A stretch of DNA of 64,000 nucleotides from Clostridium sp. AWRP (GTDB taxonomy: Bacteria > Bacillota > Clostridia > Clostridiales > Clostridiaceae), in the NCBI RefSeq assembly GCF_004006395.2, contig NZ_CP029758.2, positions 3,720,001 to 3,784,000 on the forward strand. Reading direction: 5' to 3'. Position numbers and translations under genes: made by a program. Shown here one piece after another: positions 34,076 to 43,306 of this stretch. The notes beneath the pieces are model-generated. The model ran no database searches and was not told where the DNA came from. It saw nothing but the letters and a program-made list of their open reading frames with translations. The stretch's first letter is position 1. Each line of letters starts with the position of its first letter.

Positions 34076-34882
34076 TTACCAGTTTATTTCCAGCCCTACT
34101 CCTACTTCCTTTATAGGTAAATATTTATGTATTTCTGCTTTAACAGCAAAGGAAGTACAGTGGCAGGGATACAATTCTTTCACATCGTTTTTTCTTAGAT
34201 ATTCAATAGTTTTTCTAACCCCGGAGTTAACTTGAAATAAATGAAATCCACCTATAATTCCAAGTACCCTGTTGTCGCTGCAAACTTTTTTTGCGTATTC
34301 CACTATATTGCATATACCGCTGTGAGAACATCCAGTGATGATATAGATACCTTTTTCACTTTTATACACAAGTGCCGTATCATCCATTACATAATCATCA
34401 ACCAAAGCTTTCCCTGAAGCCTGCTTTCCTATAGGTTTTTTATTTTCAAAATCATTTGTTCTTGGTATCTCCCCTAAAAAGGTTATATGTTTGCTAATTT
34501 TTTTAGGTTCTTTAGAAAGAATCAAATTACATTTTTCTTTTAGCTCTTCTTCCAAAATAGGAGAACAAATTTTTAAATCTCCATCTATTTTTTCCTTAAA
34601 TGCATCGGGGTGGGCAAGTATTGAAATCTTATTTTTACAGTTTTTTTGAAAGTAATATTTAAGTCCTCCTGTATGGTCATTGTGTCCATGTGAAATAGCA
34701 ATTATATCTATGTTATTTAAATCCACCCCTAATGCAGCTGAATTTTTCAAGAATATATCAGAATAACCTGTGTCAAATAGAATCTTAATGTCTTCATCTT
34801 CAATATAATATGAAACAGCAGGTTCTCCAAAATAATATCTATCTATATAGGTGTTGTTATCTACTAAAACTTTTAGCTTCAT
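34076..34882 (-). CDS. Metallo-beta-lactamase fold hydrolase
   Basis: 268 residues from ATG 34882 (GGGAGATG upstream). Metal-binding HGHNDHTGG (about 65-73), an Asp in LFDTGYSD, TGCSHSGICNIV and a final PCHCTSF. The combination resembles the family annotated as 7,8-dihydropterin-6-methyl-4-(beta-D-ribofuranosyl)-aminobenzene-5'-phosphate synthase in methanogens; in clostridia the substrate is unknown. Confidence 0.8.
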   Translation of the reverse strand: MKLKVLVDNNTYIDRYYFGEPAVSYYIEDEDIKILFDTGYSDIFLKNSAALGVDLNNIDIIAISHGHNDHTGGLKYYFQKNCKNKISILAHPDAFKEKIDGDLKICSPILEEELKEKCNLILSKEPKKISKHITFLGEIPRTNDFENKKPIGKQASGKALVDDYVMDDTALVYKSEKGIYIITGCSHSGICNIVEYAKKVCSDNRVLGIIGGFHLFQVNSGVRKTIEYLRKNDVKELYPCHCTSFAVKAEIHKYLPIKEVGVGLEINW

Positions 34883-35011
34883 TTTTTCATCTCCCAAAAA
34901 TAATTTTTACTGTCTTCATTATATTTTATAAAGCAACTCTTTTGCAAAACTTTTTGGGATGCAGTATTTTGTTTTTCCGTTTCCAGTTTCATTTTATATA
35001 TTCTCCTTAAT

Positions 35012-35629
35012 TTACTGTTTTTGATTTAACTGAGTATCTGTTATCAGTTTTTCTTTATATGGAAACTCTTTTTCAAAAGCCTCCAGTTCCTTCTTTTTTA
35101 TCTCAAAAACTTTATCTGCATAGAATTTGCCTGAAATACCAGCTAGAGCCCCCTTATAAAGTTCTAGCACCATAAATTCTTCAAAATTTTCACCTGAAGA
35201 TGTTTGAATACCATATTCTTTTGCATTTTTAAAGCCAAATCGATGATAATACTTTGGATTTCCAAATATGATTATAGCTTTATATCCTAACTGCCCTGCT
35301 TTTTCAACAGAGTGATTCATGAGCAAAGAACCAATTCCAAGTCCTTGATATGAAGGCCGTACTGAAATTGGCCCCATACACAAAATTTCAAATTTTCTAT
35401 TTTTATCATCCACTATTTTTGCCTTTGAATAGATTATGCTCCCTACAATTTTACCACCATCTATTGCCACAAAACTCAGCTCTTTAATAAATGCAGATAC
35501 TTTTTTTATATTATGGACAACTAAGTGTTCGTCACATCCTGGTTTGTACACATTCCAAAATGCTTCCCTTGTCATATATTCTACAGTTTTATAATCTTTT
35601 TCTTCTTCCAATCTAATTGATACGTTCAT
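35012..35629 (-). CDS. GNAT family N-acetyltransferase
   Basis: 205 residues with the acetyl-CoA binding pattern in SVRPSYQGLGIGSLLMNHSVEKA (R/Q-x2-G-x-G/A) and a beta-4 strand ILCMGPISV before it. The sequence IFGNPKYYHRFGFKNAKEYGIQ is typical of the YhbS-like subgroup. Substrate unknown. Confidence 0.85.
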   Translation of the reverse strand: MNVSIRLEEEKDYKTVEYMTREAFWNVYKPGCDEHLVVHNIKKVSAFIKELSFVAIDGGKIVGSIIYSKAKIVDDKNRKFEILCMGPISVRPSYQGLGIGSLLMNHSVEKAGQLGYKAIIIFGNPKYYHRFGFKNAKEYGIQTSSGENFEEFMVLELYKGALAGISGKFYADKVFEIKKKELEAFEKEFPYKEKLITDTQLNQKQ

Positions 35630-35721
35630 TTTGCCAACCTCAATTTCTTTATAATTCTTTAAATATATTGTAATTATACTATGTGCAGCTGAAGCAGATA
35701 ACCTCCAAAACTTTTCAGAAT

Positions 35722-35761
35722 TAAAAAATCGCCTTCAGCTTTCTGCCAAAGACGATTTTAA
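35722..35761 (-). terminator. Terminator of the CD3324 family gene
   Basis: On the minus strand AAAATCGTCTTTGGC pairs with GCTGAAGGCGATTTT, then a T run. It touches the stop codon of the gene at 35762. Confidence 0.75.
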
Positions 35762-36028
35762 TTATTTCATTTTTGATAAGATTTTTTGTATGGTTTTAGG
35801 GGATAGATAGTACATTTCGGACAGGTAGTCTATAGACGCTCCCTTTCTGTATTTGCTGTAAATTTCAAGGTTTCTGTAAAATAGCATATTCCTGCTGCCG
35901 CTTTTCTCTCCCCAGGTTTTTCTGTTGCATTGTTTTCTTGGTATATAGATATATTCGCCGTCAATATAATCCTGAATTTGAGATACGAGTTCTGATGGCA
36001 ATACATCTGCTGCTTTTTTGTAGCCCAA
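35762..36028 (-). CDS. CD3324 family protein
   Basis: 88 residues from a TTG at 36028 (MGYKKAADVLPSELVSQIQDYIDGEYIYIPRK), chosen because AGGAGGAG lies 8 bases before it; no ATG fits. A C-terminal helix-turn-helix-like segment (SIDYLSEMYYLSPKTIQKILSKM) suggests DNA binding. The family is known only as clostridial CD3324-like proteins. Confidence 0.78.
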   Translation of the reverse strand: MGYKKAADVLPSELVSQIQDYIDGEYIYIPRKQCNRKTWGEKSGSRNMLFYRNLEIYSKYRKGASIDYLSEMYYLSPKTIQKILSKMK

Positions 36029-36173
36029 TTCCGTGCTCCTCCTAATATATATTTTTAGGATTGTGCAAAGGCTATTTGTATTTGTGCAATAGCCCCTGCT
36101 ATGCACTCACAATCAATGTTAACACAAAAATGCTCCTTCCTTTAGGTTTTATATATGGTATATGTAGCCATTT

Positions 36174-36344
36174 TTACTCACTTATTACTCTTTTTTGTTC
36201 TTTTTGCAGCACCAGATTAGATAGTGTTATATAAAAATCCTGTTCTTCTTTAGTTTTTGCATTTTTAAATAATTCTTTTAAGTCCCAATACGAATATTTT
36301 AAGAATTGTTCATATAAGTTATTTTGTTTATTTGTCTTCTCCAT
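36174..36344 (-). CDS. Small hypothetical protein
   Basis: 56 residues, charged, from ATG 36344 with TTGGAGGAATT upstream. MEKTNKQNNLYEQFLKYSYWDLKELFKNAKTKEEQDFYIT has no family I recognise; predicted helical and soluble. It ends where the cluster of small genes meets the CRISPR array. The strong ribosome-binding site argues that it is real. Confidence 0.5.
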   Translation of the reverse strand: MEKTNKQNNLYEQFLKYSYWDLKELFKNAKTKEEQDFYITLSNLVLQKEQKRVISE

Positions 36345-36415
36345 ATTAATTCCTCCAACAAATAATACTTTTATTATATTATAGCCTAACACATCACTTA
36401 TATAAATAATTTTCT

Positions 36416-36966
36416 GCAAATGTACATCTCATGTTAAGGTTCAACTATAAATTAGATAAGAAGATTAATTATGTTTCACGATTTAAATACATCTCATGTT
36501 AAGGTTCAACACATTGATTTCCTTTAAGGAAGCATATACTGTATCTATTTAAATACATCTCATGTTAAGGTTCAACAATTTAAAGTCTTCATAAAAGCCA
36601 CCCCTCTTAAGAATTTAAATACATCTCATGTTAAGGTTCAACGTAGCAATTGCCGCCAAAGCATCAACTTGTATAGATATTTAAATACATCTCATGTTAA
36701 GGTTCAACTAAATATTCTTATACCGCTTACTATAAGCAAAAAACATTTAAATACATCTCATGTTAAGGTTCAACGTATCAAAAGAATTAAAAAAAGTGGG
36801 TCTACAGTCGATTTAAATACATCTCATGTTAAGGTTCAACCCGAAAATAATGGAGGTACCATAATTCTTTACAAATTTAAATACATCTCATGTTAAGGTT
36901 CAACGGTTGGCACAAACGGAACTATATATTCAAGTGCAGGATTTAAATACATCTCATGTTAAGGTT
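36416..36966 (-). CRISPR. CRISPR array, leader-distal part (9 repeats)
   Basis: Nine copies of a 30-base repeat. On the minus strand it reads GTTGAACCTTAACATGAG then ATGTATTTAAAT. They start at 36416, 36481, 36547, 36613, 36679, 36745, 36811, 36875 and 36941, with eight spacers of 34-36 bases. The lowest copy is degenerate at its ATTTAAAT end, as expected for the trailer end of an array transcribed on the minus strand. The copy at 36941 is cut after 26 bases by the IS256-type element. The repeat belongs to the clostridial type I-B kind. Confidence 0.97.
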
Positions 36967-38495
36967 GGGAATGGGTATGGATTTGTGTAAAAACCAAATC
37001 TATACCCATTATTTTTGTATAATGGAATGGAAGATTTGGAACAATATTCTTAAATAAATTAGGAGGAGTTTCAAATGAAAGAAATTGAAGTACCAGATAT
37101 CGATTATAAGGAAGAAGTTAAAAAATGCAAAACTATGGAGGACGTAGTTGGCAGAAATGGTTTGCTGCAGAGACTTTTAAAGGATGTTATACAAAATATG
37201 CTTGAGGCAGAAATGGAAGAACTGCTTGGCAGAGAAAAATATCAAAGAAGTGAGGATTCAGAAAATAAAAATTATAGAAATGGATACTCAAAGAAAAGTA
37301 TTAGGAGCAGTGTTGGTGATGTAAATCTTGATATACCAAGAGATAGAAAAGCTGACTTTGAACCTAAAGTTGTAAAAAAATATGAAACTGTATGCAATGA
37401 ACTGGATAAGAAAATTATAGGATTATACGCAAGAGGTATGTCTACAAGAGACATTCAGTCAGAACTGGAAGAATTATATGGCATCGATGTATCGCCAACA
37501 ATGATATCAAAAATAACTGATAAAGTTATGGATTCAGCTGCACAATGGCAGAATAGGGCACTGGATGACGTGTATCCTATTGTTTATATGGATGCAATAC
37601 ATTTTAAGGTTAGGGAAGAAAATAAAATAGTCACAAAAGCTGCCTATATATGTATGGCCCTTGATATGAAAGGATATAAAGATATTTTGGGCATATGGAT
37701 TGGTGAAGCCGAAGGAGCAAAATTCTGGCTGTCAGTTTGCAATGATTTAAGAAATAGAGGAGTAAAAGAAATACTGATTGCCTGTATGGATGGACTAAAA
37801 GGGCTTCCAGATGCAATAAAATCCGTATTTCCGGATGTTAGTATTCAAAATTGTATAATACACCAAATAAGAAATTCTATTAAGTATATAGCTTCCAAAG
37901 ATAAAAAGGAATTTATAAAAGATTTAAAATGCGTATATAAAGCACCTACTGAAGATTCTGCAATTAACGGCCTGGATAATCTAAAGAAAAAATGGGATCA
38001 GAAGTATAGTATAGTAATTGAATCCTGGTATAATAACTGGGATAAGTTATCAACATATTTTAATTACTCACCGGAAATCAGGAAAATTATTTATACTACA
38101 AACGCATTAGAGGGTTTCAACCGACAGCTTAGAAAGTTTACGAAGATAAGAACAGTATTTCCAAATGATGAAGCACTTAGAAAATCTCTTTACCTAGCTA
38201 CTGAGAAAGTCATGGAAAAATGGACTTCTCCATCCCAAAATTGGGGAATGACATTGGCACAATTAACTATTGTGTTTAATGATAAACTAGGCGAAGAGAT
38301 ACTCTAAGATTTAGCTAAAATTTTTATATTTTTTCTTATTTTATTGCATAATTAAGTATATTATACAAACAATAAGAATGTAATATTAATCAGTATTAGT
38401 ATTACTCAAATATAAAAAAATATAACTGAAAATCAAAATTTCCAGTTATATAAAACTAAATCAAATCTATTTTACACAAATCCATCTATATTCTC
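36967..38495 (+). mobile_element. IS256-family insertion sequence inside the CRISPR array
   Basis: About 1529 bp. The two ends are imperfect inverted repeats sharing GGATTTGTGTAAAA, with outer parts GGGAATGGGTAT (left) and GAGAATATAGAT (right, reverse complement). CRISPR sequence lies directly on both sides: a repeat cut at AAGGTT on the left, and a 12-base spacer remnant before a whole repeat on the right. I see no target-site duplication. Confidence 0.88.
37075..38307 (+). CDS. IS256-family transposase
   Basis: 410 residues, complete. DDE residues are D173 (VYMDAIHFK), D239 (CMDGLKGLPDAI) and E346 (TTNALEGFNRQ), with the C/H pair NCIIHQIRNS characteristic of the family. N-terminal DNA-binding region and RNGYSKKSIRSSVGDVNLDIPRDR are as usual. 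AGGAGG precedes the ATG. It appears active. Confidence 0.96.
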   Translation: MKEIEVPDIDYKEEVKKCKTMEDVVGRNGLLQRLLKDVIQNMLEAEMEELLGREKYQRSEDSENKNYRNGYSKKSIRSSVGDVNLDIPRDRKADFEPKVVKKYETVCNELDKKIIGLYARGMSTRDIQSELEELYGIDVSPTMISKITDKVMDSAAQWQNRALDDVYPIVYMDAIHFKVREENKIVTKAAYICMALDMKGYKDILGIWIGEAEGAKFWLSVCNDLRNRGVKEILIACMDGLKGLPDAIKSVFPDVSIQNCIIHQIRNSIKYIASKDKKEFIKDLKCVYKAPTEDSAINGLDNLKKKWDQKYSIVIESWYNNWDKLSTYFNYSPEIRKIIYTTNALEGFNRQLRKFTKIRTVFPNDEALRKSLYLATEKVMEKWTSPSQNWGMTLAQLTIVFNDKLGEEIL

Positions 38496-38507
38496 CATTT
38501 CATAGCT
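38308..38507. other. IS256 right end and spacer remnant
   Basis: About 190 bp after the transposase: an A/T-rich stretch with the hairpin AACTGAAAATC/ GATTTTCAGTT-like pairing around 38420-38445 (partial), then the right inverted repeat ending at 38495 and 12 bases of an interrupted CRISPR spacer. Confidence 0.6.
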
Positions 38508-39464
38508 ATTTAAATACATCTCATGTTAAGGTTCAACCTCCTTTGCTATGTTCCAGTTCTATAATCTTTTTCTATTTAAATACATCTCATGTTAAGGTTC
38601 AACTTAATATGAAAAATTCTATCTGTTGCAGAAGGAGACATTTAAATACATCTCATGTTAAGGTTCAACTTTCACTATCTCCAGTAATCATAAAGTATCT
38701 AGGTTGATTTAAATACATCTCATGTTAAGGTTCAACTTAAAGTTACTTCCTTCTAGTCCTTTTTCTGCTGTATTTAAATACATCTCATGTTAAGGTTCAA
38801 CTGTAATTTTTGTAACACAATTCGACAAATTAATTGAATTTAAATACATCTCATGTTAAGGTTCAACGAAGTATGTTAGTTCTAAGTTTTTAGGTAAAAA
38901 GCTATTTAAATACATCTCATGTTAAGGTTCAACCTTACTTCTGTGACAAGTGTCCCATCTACTTTATCGTATTTAAATACATCTCATGTTAAGGTTCAAC
39001 TTTAACACTTTCATCTTGTATTTTGTTTACTAAAGATATTTAAATACATCTCATGTTAAGGTTCAACTAGCCTTGTGCCTTATGTCCATTTACAAAAATA
39101 TCGATTTAAATACATCTCATGTTAAGGTTCAACTGGTGGAGACAGTACATCGATAGCACAGGCTATATTATTTAAATACATCTCATGTTAAGGTTCAACC
39201 TTATTCGGATGTTAGAAATAAGGTTTCTGATTGGATATTTAAATACATCTCATGTTAAGGTTCAACGTTGCTGAAGGTGTTGCTAATTTTAATAGTAATG
39301 GATTTAAATACATCTCATGTTAAGGTTCAACAGACTCTATTTTCCAAATCATAACAGGATGCAATAAATTTAAATACATCTCATGTTAAGGTTCAACGGA
39401 AGGTAGGATTAAAGATGTATAGATATTATTCAACATTTAAATACATCTCATGTTAAGGTTCAAC
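38508..39464 (-). CRISPR. CRISPR array, leader-proximal part (15 repeats)
   Basis: Fifteen perfect-looking copies of the same 30-base repeat begin at 38508, 38574, 38640, 38707, 38772, 38838, 38904, 38971, 39038, 39104, 39170, 39237, 39302, 39368 and 39435, with fourteen spacers of 35-37 bases. All spacers differ. Together with the part before the IS there are 24 repeats. No cas gene is in the window, so crRNA processing and interference must rely on Cas proteins encoded elsewhere, if at all. Confidence 0.98.
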
Positions 39465-39528
39465 CACAGTAAAATACCCATTCCTTATTTTCATTATAGT
39501 CCTAAAACCCTTAATAATAAAGGCATCA
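39465..39528 (-). promoter_or_regulatory. Probable CRISPR leader
   Basis: AT-rich 64 bases that abut the intact end of the array on the side where new spacers would be added. On the minus strand it contains TATAAT (39494-39499 region, GGACTATAATG) and ends GGGTATTTTACTGTG next to the first repeat. No clear -35 box. Assignment rests on the degenerate repeat at the other end. Confidence 0.6.
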
Positions 39529-39652
39529 GCTGAAAATTTTCCAACCGTTTTTTAATTTTCATAAACTCAGCCAAAAAAATGCCTCAATTCATTACATATC
39601 AATGTATTTAGGCACACTTTACCTTCAGAGAGGTTGGAAAATATCTGACCTG
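39529..39652 (+). repeat. 124-bp structured repeat, copy 1
   Basis: Starts GCTGAAAATTTTCCAACCG and ends GAGGTTGGAAAATATCTGAC. The outer TTTTCCAACC/GGTTGGAAAA pairing closes a second hairpin TGCCTCAA...GTATTTAGGCA. A copy of the same length is at 54572-54695. It lies between the CRISPR leader and the Crp-type gene. Confidence 0.75.
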
Positions 39653-39755
39653 TATACTATCAAAAACATTAGTAAGTCTTTCATTTAATAAAATAGTCTC
39701 CTAATATAGTATTTTACTTTAAAGCATTTTTACAATATTTACTATAGTAATTCAA

Positions 39756-40427
39756 CTATATGTTCATTTTTTTCACTAGCTTATTTAAACTGTTCAAATC
39801 CATAATTCTATAACCACAATCTTCCTTATGCAATATGCCTCTTTTACAGAAATCAGCCAATACATATAAGAGATGGCGGTAACTAACACCTAAAAATTCT
39901 GATGCCTCAGTATGTTTTTCCGTGTATAGTAATTTATTGGATGTTAAGAGAATAAAGGCTGCTAAACGATTTTCTAACGGATATGATTGATTTTTTGTGT
40001 AGTTATTTGTATTAGTGATAGCTTTCTTACCTAGAAATACACATAGATATTTTAAAAATTTAATATCGTTCAATAGTTTATCCCTACAGTTTATTACTGA
40101 AATTGCAAAACAATTACAAATAGTTAATGCTTGAACACTATTGGATTCAGTTTGAGATCTAATAAGTTCCATTTCTCCAATGAAACAGGGAGATTCAATA
40201 AAATTAATTATTGATACTTTACCATTTTTATGTGTTAGATATAACTTTGCTTTTCCGTCAATTAGACAATACAGTTGTTTAGGTGTACTCCCTTCATTCA
40301 TAATAAATTCCCCCATGTTAAATTGAACCAGATGTATATAGGGCATTATATCAAAATCAAAAATATTATTTATAGGAAATTTATTTATATAAGTTGAAAT
40401 TACAGTTGGATCTTGTATTATTTGCAT
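39756..40427 (-). CDS. Crp/Fnr family regulator, YeiL-like
   Basis: 223 residues: an N-terminal cyclic-nucleotide-type beta-roll (GEFIMNEGSTPKQLYCLIDGKAKLYLTHKNGKVSIINFIESPCFIGEMELI) and a C-terminal winged helix (SEFLGVSYRHLLYVLADFCKRGILHKEDCGYRIMDLN). It resembles YeiL, a stationary-phase nitrogen-limitation regulator of E. coli. Divergent from the methyltransferase gene across 98 bp, which it may control. Confidence 0.85.
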   Translation of the reverse strand: MQIIQDPTVISTYINKFPINNIFDFDIMPYIHLVQFNMGEFIMNEGSTPKQLYCLIDGKAKLYLTHKNGKVSIINFIESPCFIGEMELIRSQTESNSVQALTICNCFAISVINCRDKLLNDIKFLKYLCVFLGKKAITNTNNYTKNQSYPLENRLAAFILLTSNKLLYTEKHTEASEFLGVSYRHLLYVLADFCKRGILHKEDCGYRIMDLNSLNKLVKKMNI

Positions 40428-40525
40428 TTTTATCTGCTCCTATATTATAAATAGTGTGAGATTTCTCATATTATTATATTCTTACATGAATTATAATACA
40501 ATAAAAGAAAATTAGGAGGTTAACT

Positions 40526-41158
40526 ATGGAACAAAAGGAATATTGGAATCTAGCTGCTGAAAAGAAAGAATTTACAACGCCATTTCATTTTAAAGAATTT
40601 GCTAAATTTGTTGATAAAAAAGACATTATTTTAGACGTGGGATGTGGATATGGGAGGACGTTGAATCAATTATATGGGGAAGGTTATCATAATTTAATTG
40701 GCATTGATTTTTCTGAAAATATGATAGAACGTGGTAAAAAACAATATCCATATCTTGATTTAAGATTGAAACAAGGAAAAGCTATAGATATGGAAGATAA
40801 TTGTTTTGATGCAGTAATATTATTTGCTGTACTAACGTGTATTATTGATAACGCAGAACAAATAGCACTGCTGAAAGAAATAGAACGTGTTTTAAAACCA
40901 AATGGAATTATTTACATTAACGACTTTTTATTAAATGCTGATGAGCGAAACTTAAATCGCTATCAGTTATTTAAAGACAAGTATCAATATGGTGTATTTG
41001 AACTTCCTGAAGGTGCAGTAGTAAGACACCATGATATAAAATGGGTTGAACAATGTGTAAATTCATTTGAAAAACTGATTTTAAAACAAGTAGTGTATAC
41101 AACTATGAATGGAAATAACTCAAATGGGTATTACTTTATTGGCAGAAAGCATAAATAG
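40526..41158 (+). CDS. Class I SAM-dependent methyltransferase
   Basis: 210 residues with motif I ILDVGCGYGRT (about 35-45), GIDFSENMIERGKK and FDAVILFAVLTCI. AGGAGG precedes the ATG. Substrate unknown. Divergent from the YeiL-like regulator. Confidence 0.88.
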   Translation: MEQKEYWNLAAEKKEFTTPFHFKEFAKFVDKKDIILDVGCGYGRTLNQLYGEGYHNLIGIDFSENMIERGKKQYPYLDLRLKQGKAIDMEDNCFDAVILFAVLTCIIDNAEQIALLKEIERVLKPNGIIYINDFLLNADERNLNRYQLFKDKYQYGVFELPEGAVVRHHDIKWVEQCVNSFEKLILKQVVYTTMNGNNSNGYYFIGRKHK

Positions 41159-41282
41159 ACAAACTAATACACATTATCCTTATTTAATATTAAAGTATAA
41201 AAATAAAATATTGACTCTAACATGGTATGAGGCATTATTCTTAAATTGTAATTAGCAGTGATATTTTTAGGGAGTTGATTCT

Positions 41283-41853
41283 ATGTTTAAAATTGGAGAT
41301 TTTTCTAAACTAACAATGGTATCTATACGGATGCTTCGATATTATGATGAGGCAGGACTTTTTAAACCTGCTCAAATAGATACCTTCACTGGATATAGAT
41401 ATTATTCAGCTAAGCAAATTACTAAGCTTAATCTCATTAAGAGATACTATACCATCATATGATGTAGAAGGAATTCTCTGGCAAAAGTTAGGTGAATATA
41501 TCCAACATAAAAAAATTTCTTGTACTAATATTGCTTATGCCACCTATCATGATGAAGATTATAAAGAAGGGCCAGTTGACGTGGAAGTTGCAGTTGTTGT
41601 TGAAAAATTATTAAATGATGCTGATGGTTTTACTTTCAAAGAAACTGTACCAATAGACCAGGTTGTAAGCATCTTAGTTCCAGGTGAATTTTCAAATATT
41701 GCTCCTGCATATAATTATCTTGGACAATGGATTGAAGAAAATGAATATGGTATATGTAGTAGTGCCCGTGAATTGCCTCTAAAAGGACCTTGTAATGAAT
41801 CAAATCCTAGTGATTACCTAACTGAAATACAAGTCCCAGTAAAAAAAATATAG
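41283..41853 (+). pseudogene. MerR-family regulator with GyrI-like domain, internally deleted
   Basis: The first 59 codons encode an intact MerR DNA-binding domain (MFKIGDFSKLTMVSIRMLRYYDEAGLFKP, GYRYYSAKQITKLNLIKR), ending at a TGA at 41460-41462. From about 41440, in another frame, comes the C-terminal effector domain (RDTIPSYDVEGILWQKLGEYI, NIAYATYHDEDYKEGPVDVEVAV) to 41853. About 100 middle residues are gone. A ribosome-binding site GGGAGTTG remains. A short DNA-binding peptide could still be made, but the regulator as such is lost. Confidence 0.85.
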
Positions 41854-41968
41854 TAATATATTGTATAAAATAGTATAATTCTTAAGTAAACATAGGCGTC
41901 ACCGCCCATGTTCCTCTGCAAAACCGTACGTGCCCTATTAAGGCATACGGCTTTTCACATCATATTAA

Positions 41969-43306
41969 TCATCTATAGAATAAACTTACGCTTATTTTCG
42001 GTTCTAATAACGGAAAAGTTCTCAATAAACCATTGTAAAATGTTTCTATTGTATAGCTCTTCCTTTGGCTTCTTCTATTTAACCATTTAAAGAGCAACCA
42101 TTTTACAACATTTTGATAGCACTTCACACTTCTTGTATTATCAGTGACCCCATAATACTGATAGTGTCCTCTTAGTTTCTGATTAATTTTCTTAATCAAT
42201 TCACCTACTGGCATTATCCTATTCTTCTTAATCCATTCTTTCATAGTCTTAACTTTACTTCTGAATTTCTTCTTACTAGTCTTAACCTTACATCGAAAGA
42301 ATCCTTTCTTACCATCTTCACTACAATAGAATGTAAATCCAAGAAAGTCAAAGGTTTCTGGCTTTCTTAATCCTCGATTTGCTCTATTTTTCTTTGCAAA
42401 TCTACCAAACTCTAGTATCTTAGTTTTCTCTAAAGCAAATTCTAATCCAAATTTATCGAATCTTTCTATTAGCTTTTGATAAAACCCATCTGCCTCCCAT
42501 TTATTTTGAAAGCAACATACAAAATCATCACAATATCTTATCAAATAGGCTTCGCCTTTGCATTTCCTTTTGATTTTGACAGCAAACCAATAGTCCAGTA
42601 CATAATGTAAATATATATTTGCAAGAACTGGAGATGCTCCATTACCTTGCGGTGTTCCTCGTTCACTGTCTAGGTATTTACCATTTTCCATTATTCCAGC
42701 TTTTAAGAATTTCTTAATTATCTCTATAAATTTCTTATCTGCAATATCATGTTCCAGGAACTTTATTAACCATTCATGATCAACATTATTAAAGAATCCT
42801 TTTATATCAGCTTCAACAATGTAACTCACCTTATGATATTGAACATCCTCTATGATTTCTCTAATTGCTTGATGGCAGTTTCTATTTGGTCTAAATCCAT
42901 AGGATTCATTAAAGAATTTAGGTTCATATACTTCTATTAATATCTTTGCTATTACGTTTTCTACTAGCTTATCTTCATAGCAAGATATTCCTAGAGGTCT
43001 CATCTTCTTGCTTCCGTCTTTTGGAATATACGTTCTTCTTATAGGTTCTGGCTGATAGCTCCCATTTCTCATTTGCTTTAACAAACGTTCCACATTAGCT
43101 TTTAGATTTACAGAATAATCATCTTTTGATACTCCATCAATGCCTTTTGCTTTCTTTCTATCCATTTCTTTATGGCTAGCTATAATAGCACTTTCATTGA
43201 TATAATATGCAAGGTTTTGAACCTTTCCATCTAATCTAGCTTTTTCTATATTATATTGTATTCCAAGTAGCTCATTAATCATGTTCTTCAGCTCTCCTGT
43301 CTGCAT
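41969..43306 (-). CDS. ltrA: Group II intron-encoded reverse transcriptase/maturase
   Basis: 445 residues: RT0 and RT domains 1-7 (MRPLGISCYEDKLVENVIAKIL, YGFRPNRNCHQAI, ADIKGFFNNVDHEWL, GTPQGNGASPVLANIYLHYVLD, and the catalytic YCDDFVCCFQ) and a C-terminal maturase domain (group II intron, maturase-specific, GHYQYYGVTDN). There is no HNH endonuclease, so it would retrohome by the endonuclease-free path. Intact frame. Confidence 0.95.
   Translation of the reverse strand: MQTGELKNMINELLGIQYNIEKARLDGKVQNLAYYINESAIIASHKEMDRKKAKGIDGVSKDDYSVNLKANVERLLKQMRNGSYQPEPIRRTYIPKDGSKKMRPLGISCYEDKLVENVIAKILIEVYEPKFFNESYGFRPNRNCHQAIREIIEDVQYHKVSYIVEADIKGFFNNVDHEWLIKFLEHDIADKKFIEIIKKFLKAGIMENGKYLDSERGTPQGNGASPVLANIYLHYVLDYWFAVKIKRKCKGEAYLIRYCDDFVCCFQNKWEADGFYQKLIERFDKFGLEFALEKTKILEFGRFAKKNRANRGLRKPETFDFLGFTFYCSEDGKKGFFRCKVKTSKKKFRSKVKTMKEWIKKNRIMPVGELIKKINQKLRGHYQYYGVTDNTRSVKCYQNVVKWLLFKWLNRRSQRKSYTIETFYNGLLRTFPLLEPKISVSLFYR

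Noticed and set aside
36669..36896. 75-codon reading frame inside the CRISPR array
   Set aside because: It reads through repeats (LNTSHVKVQ repeated) and spacers; this is an effect of repeat periodicity, not a gene.
38308..39755. cas genes beside the CRISPR array
   Set aside because: All frames around the array were examined; only the IS256 transposase and a Crp-type regulator were found. No Cas1, Cas2, Cas3, Cas6 or Cascade protein.
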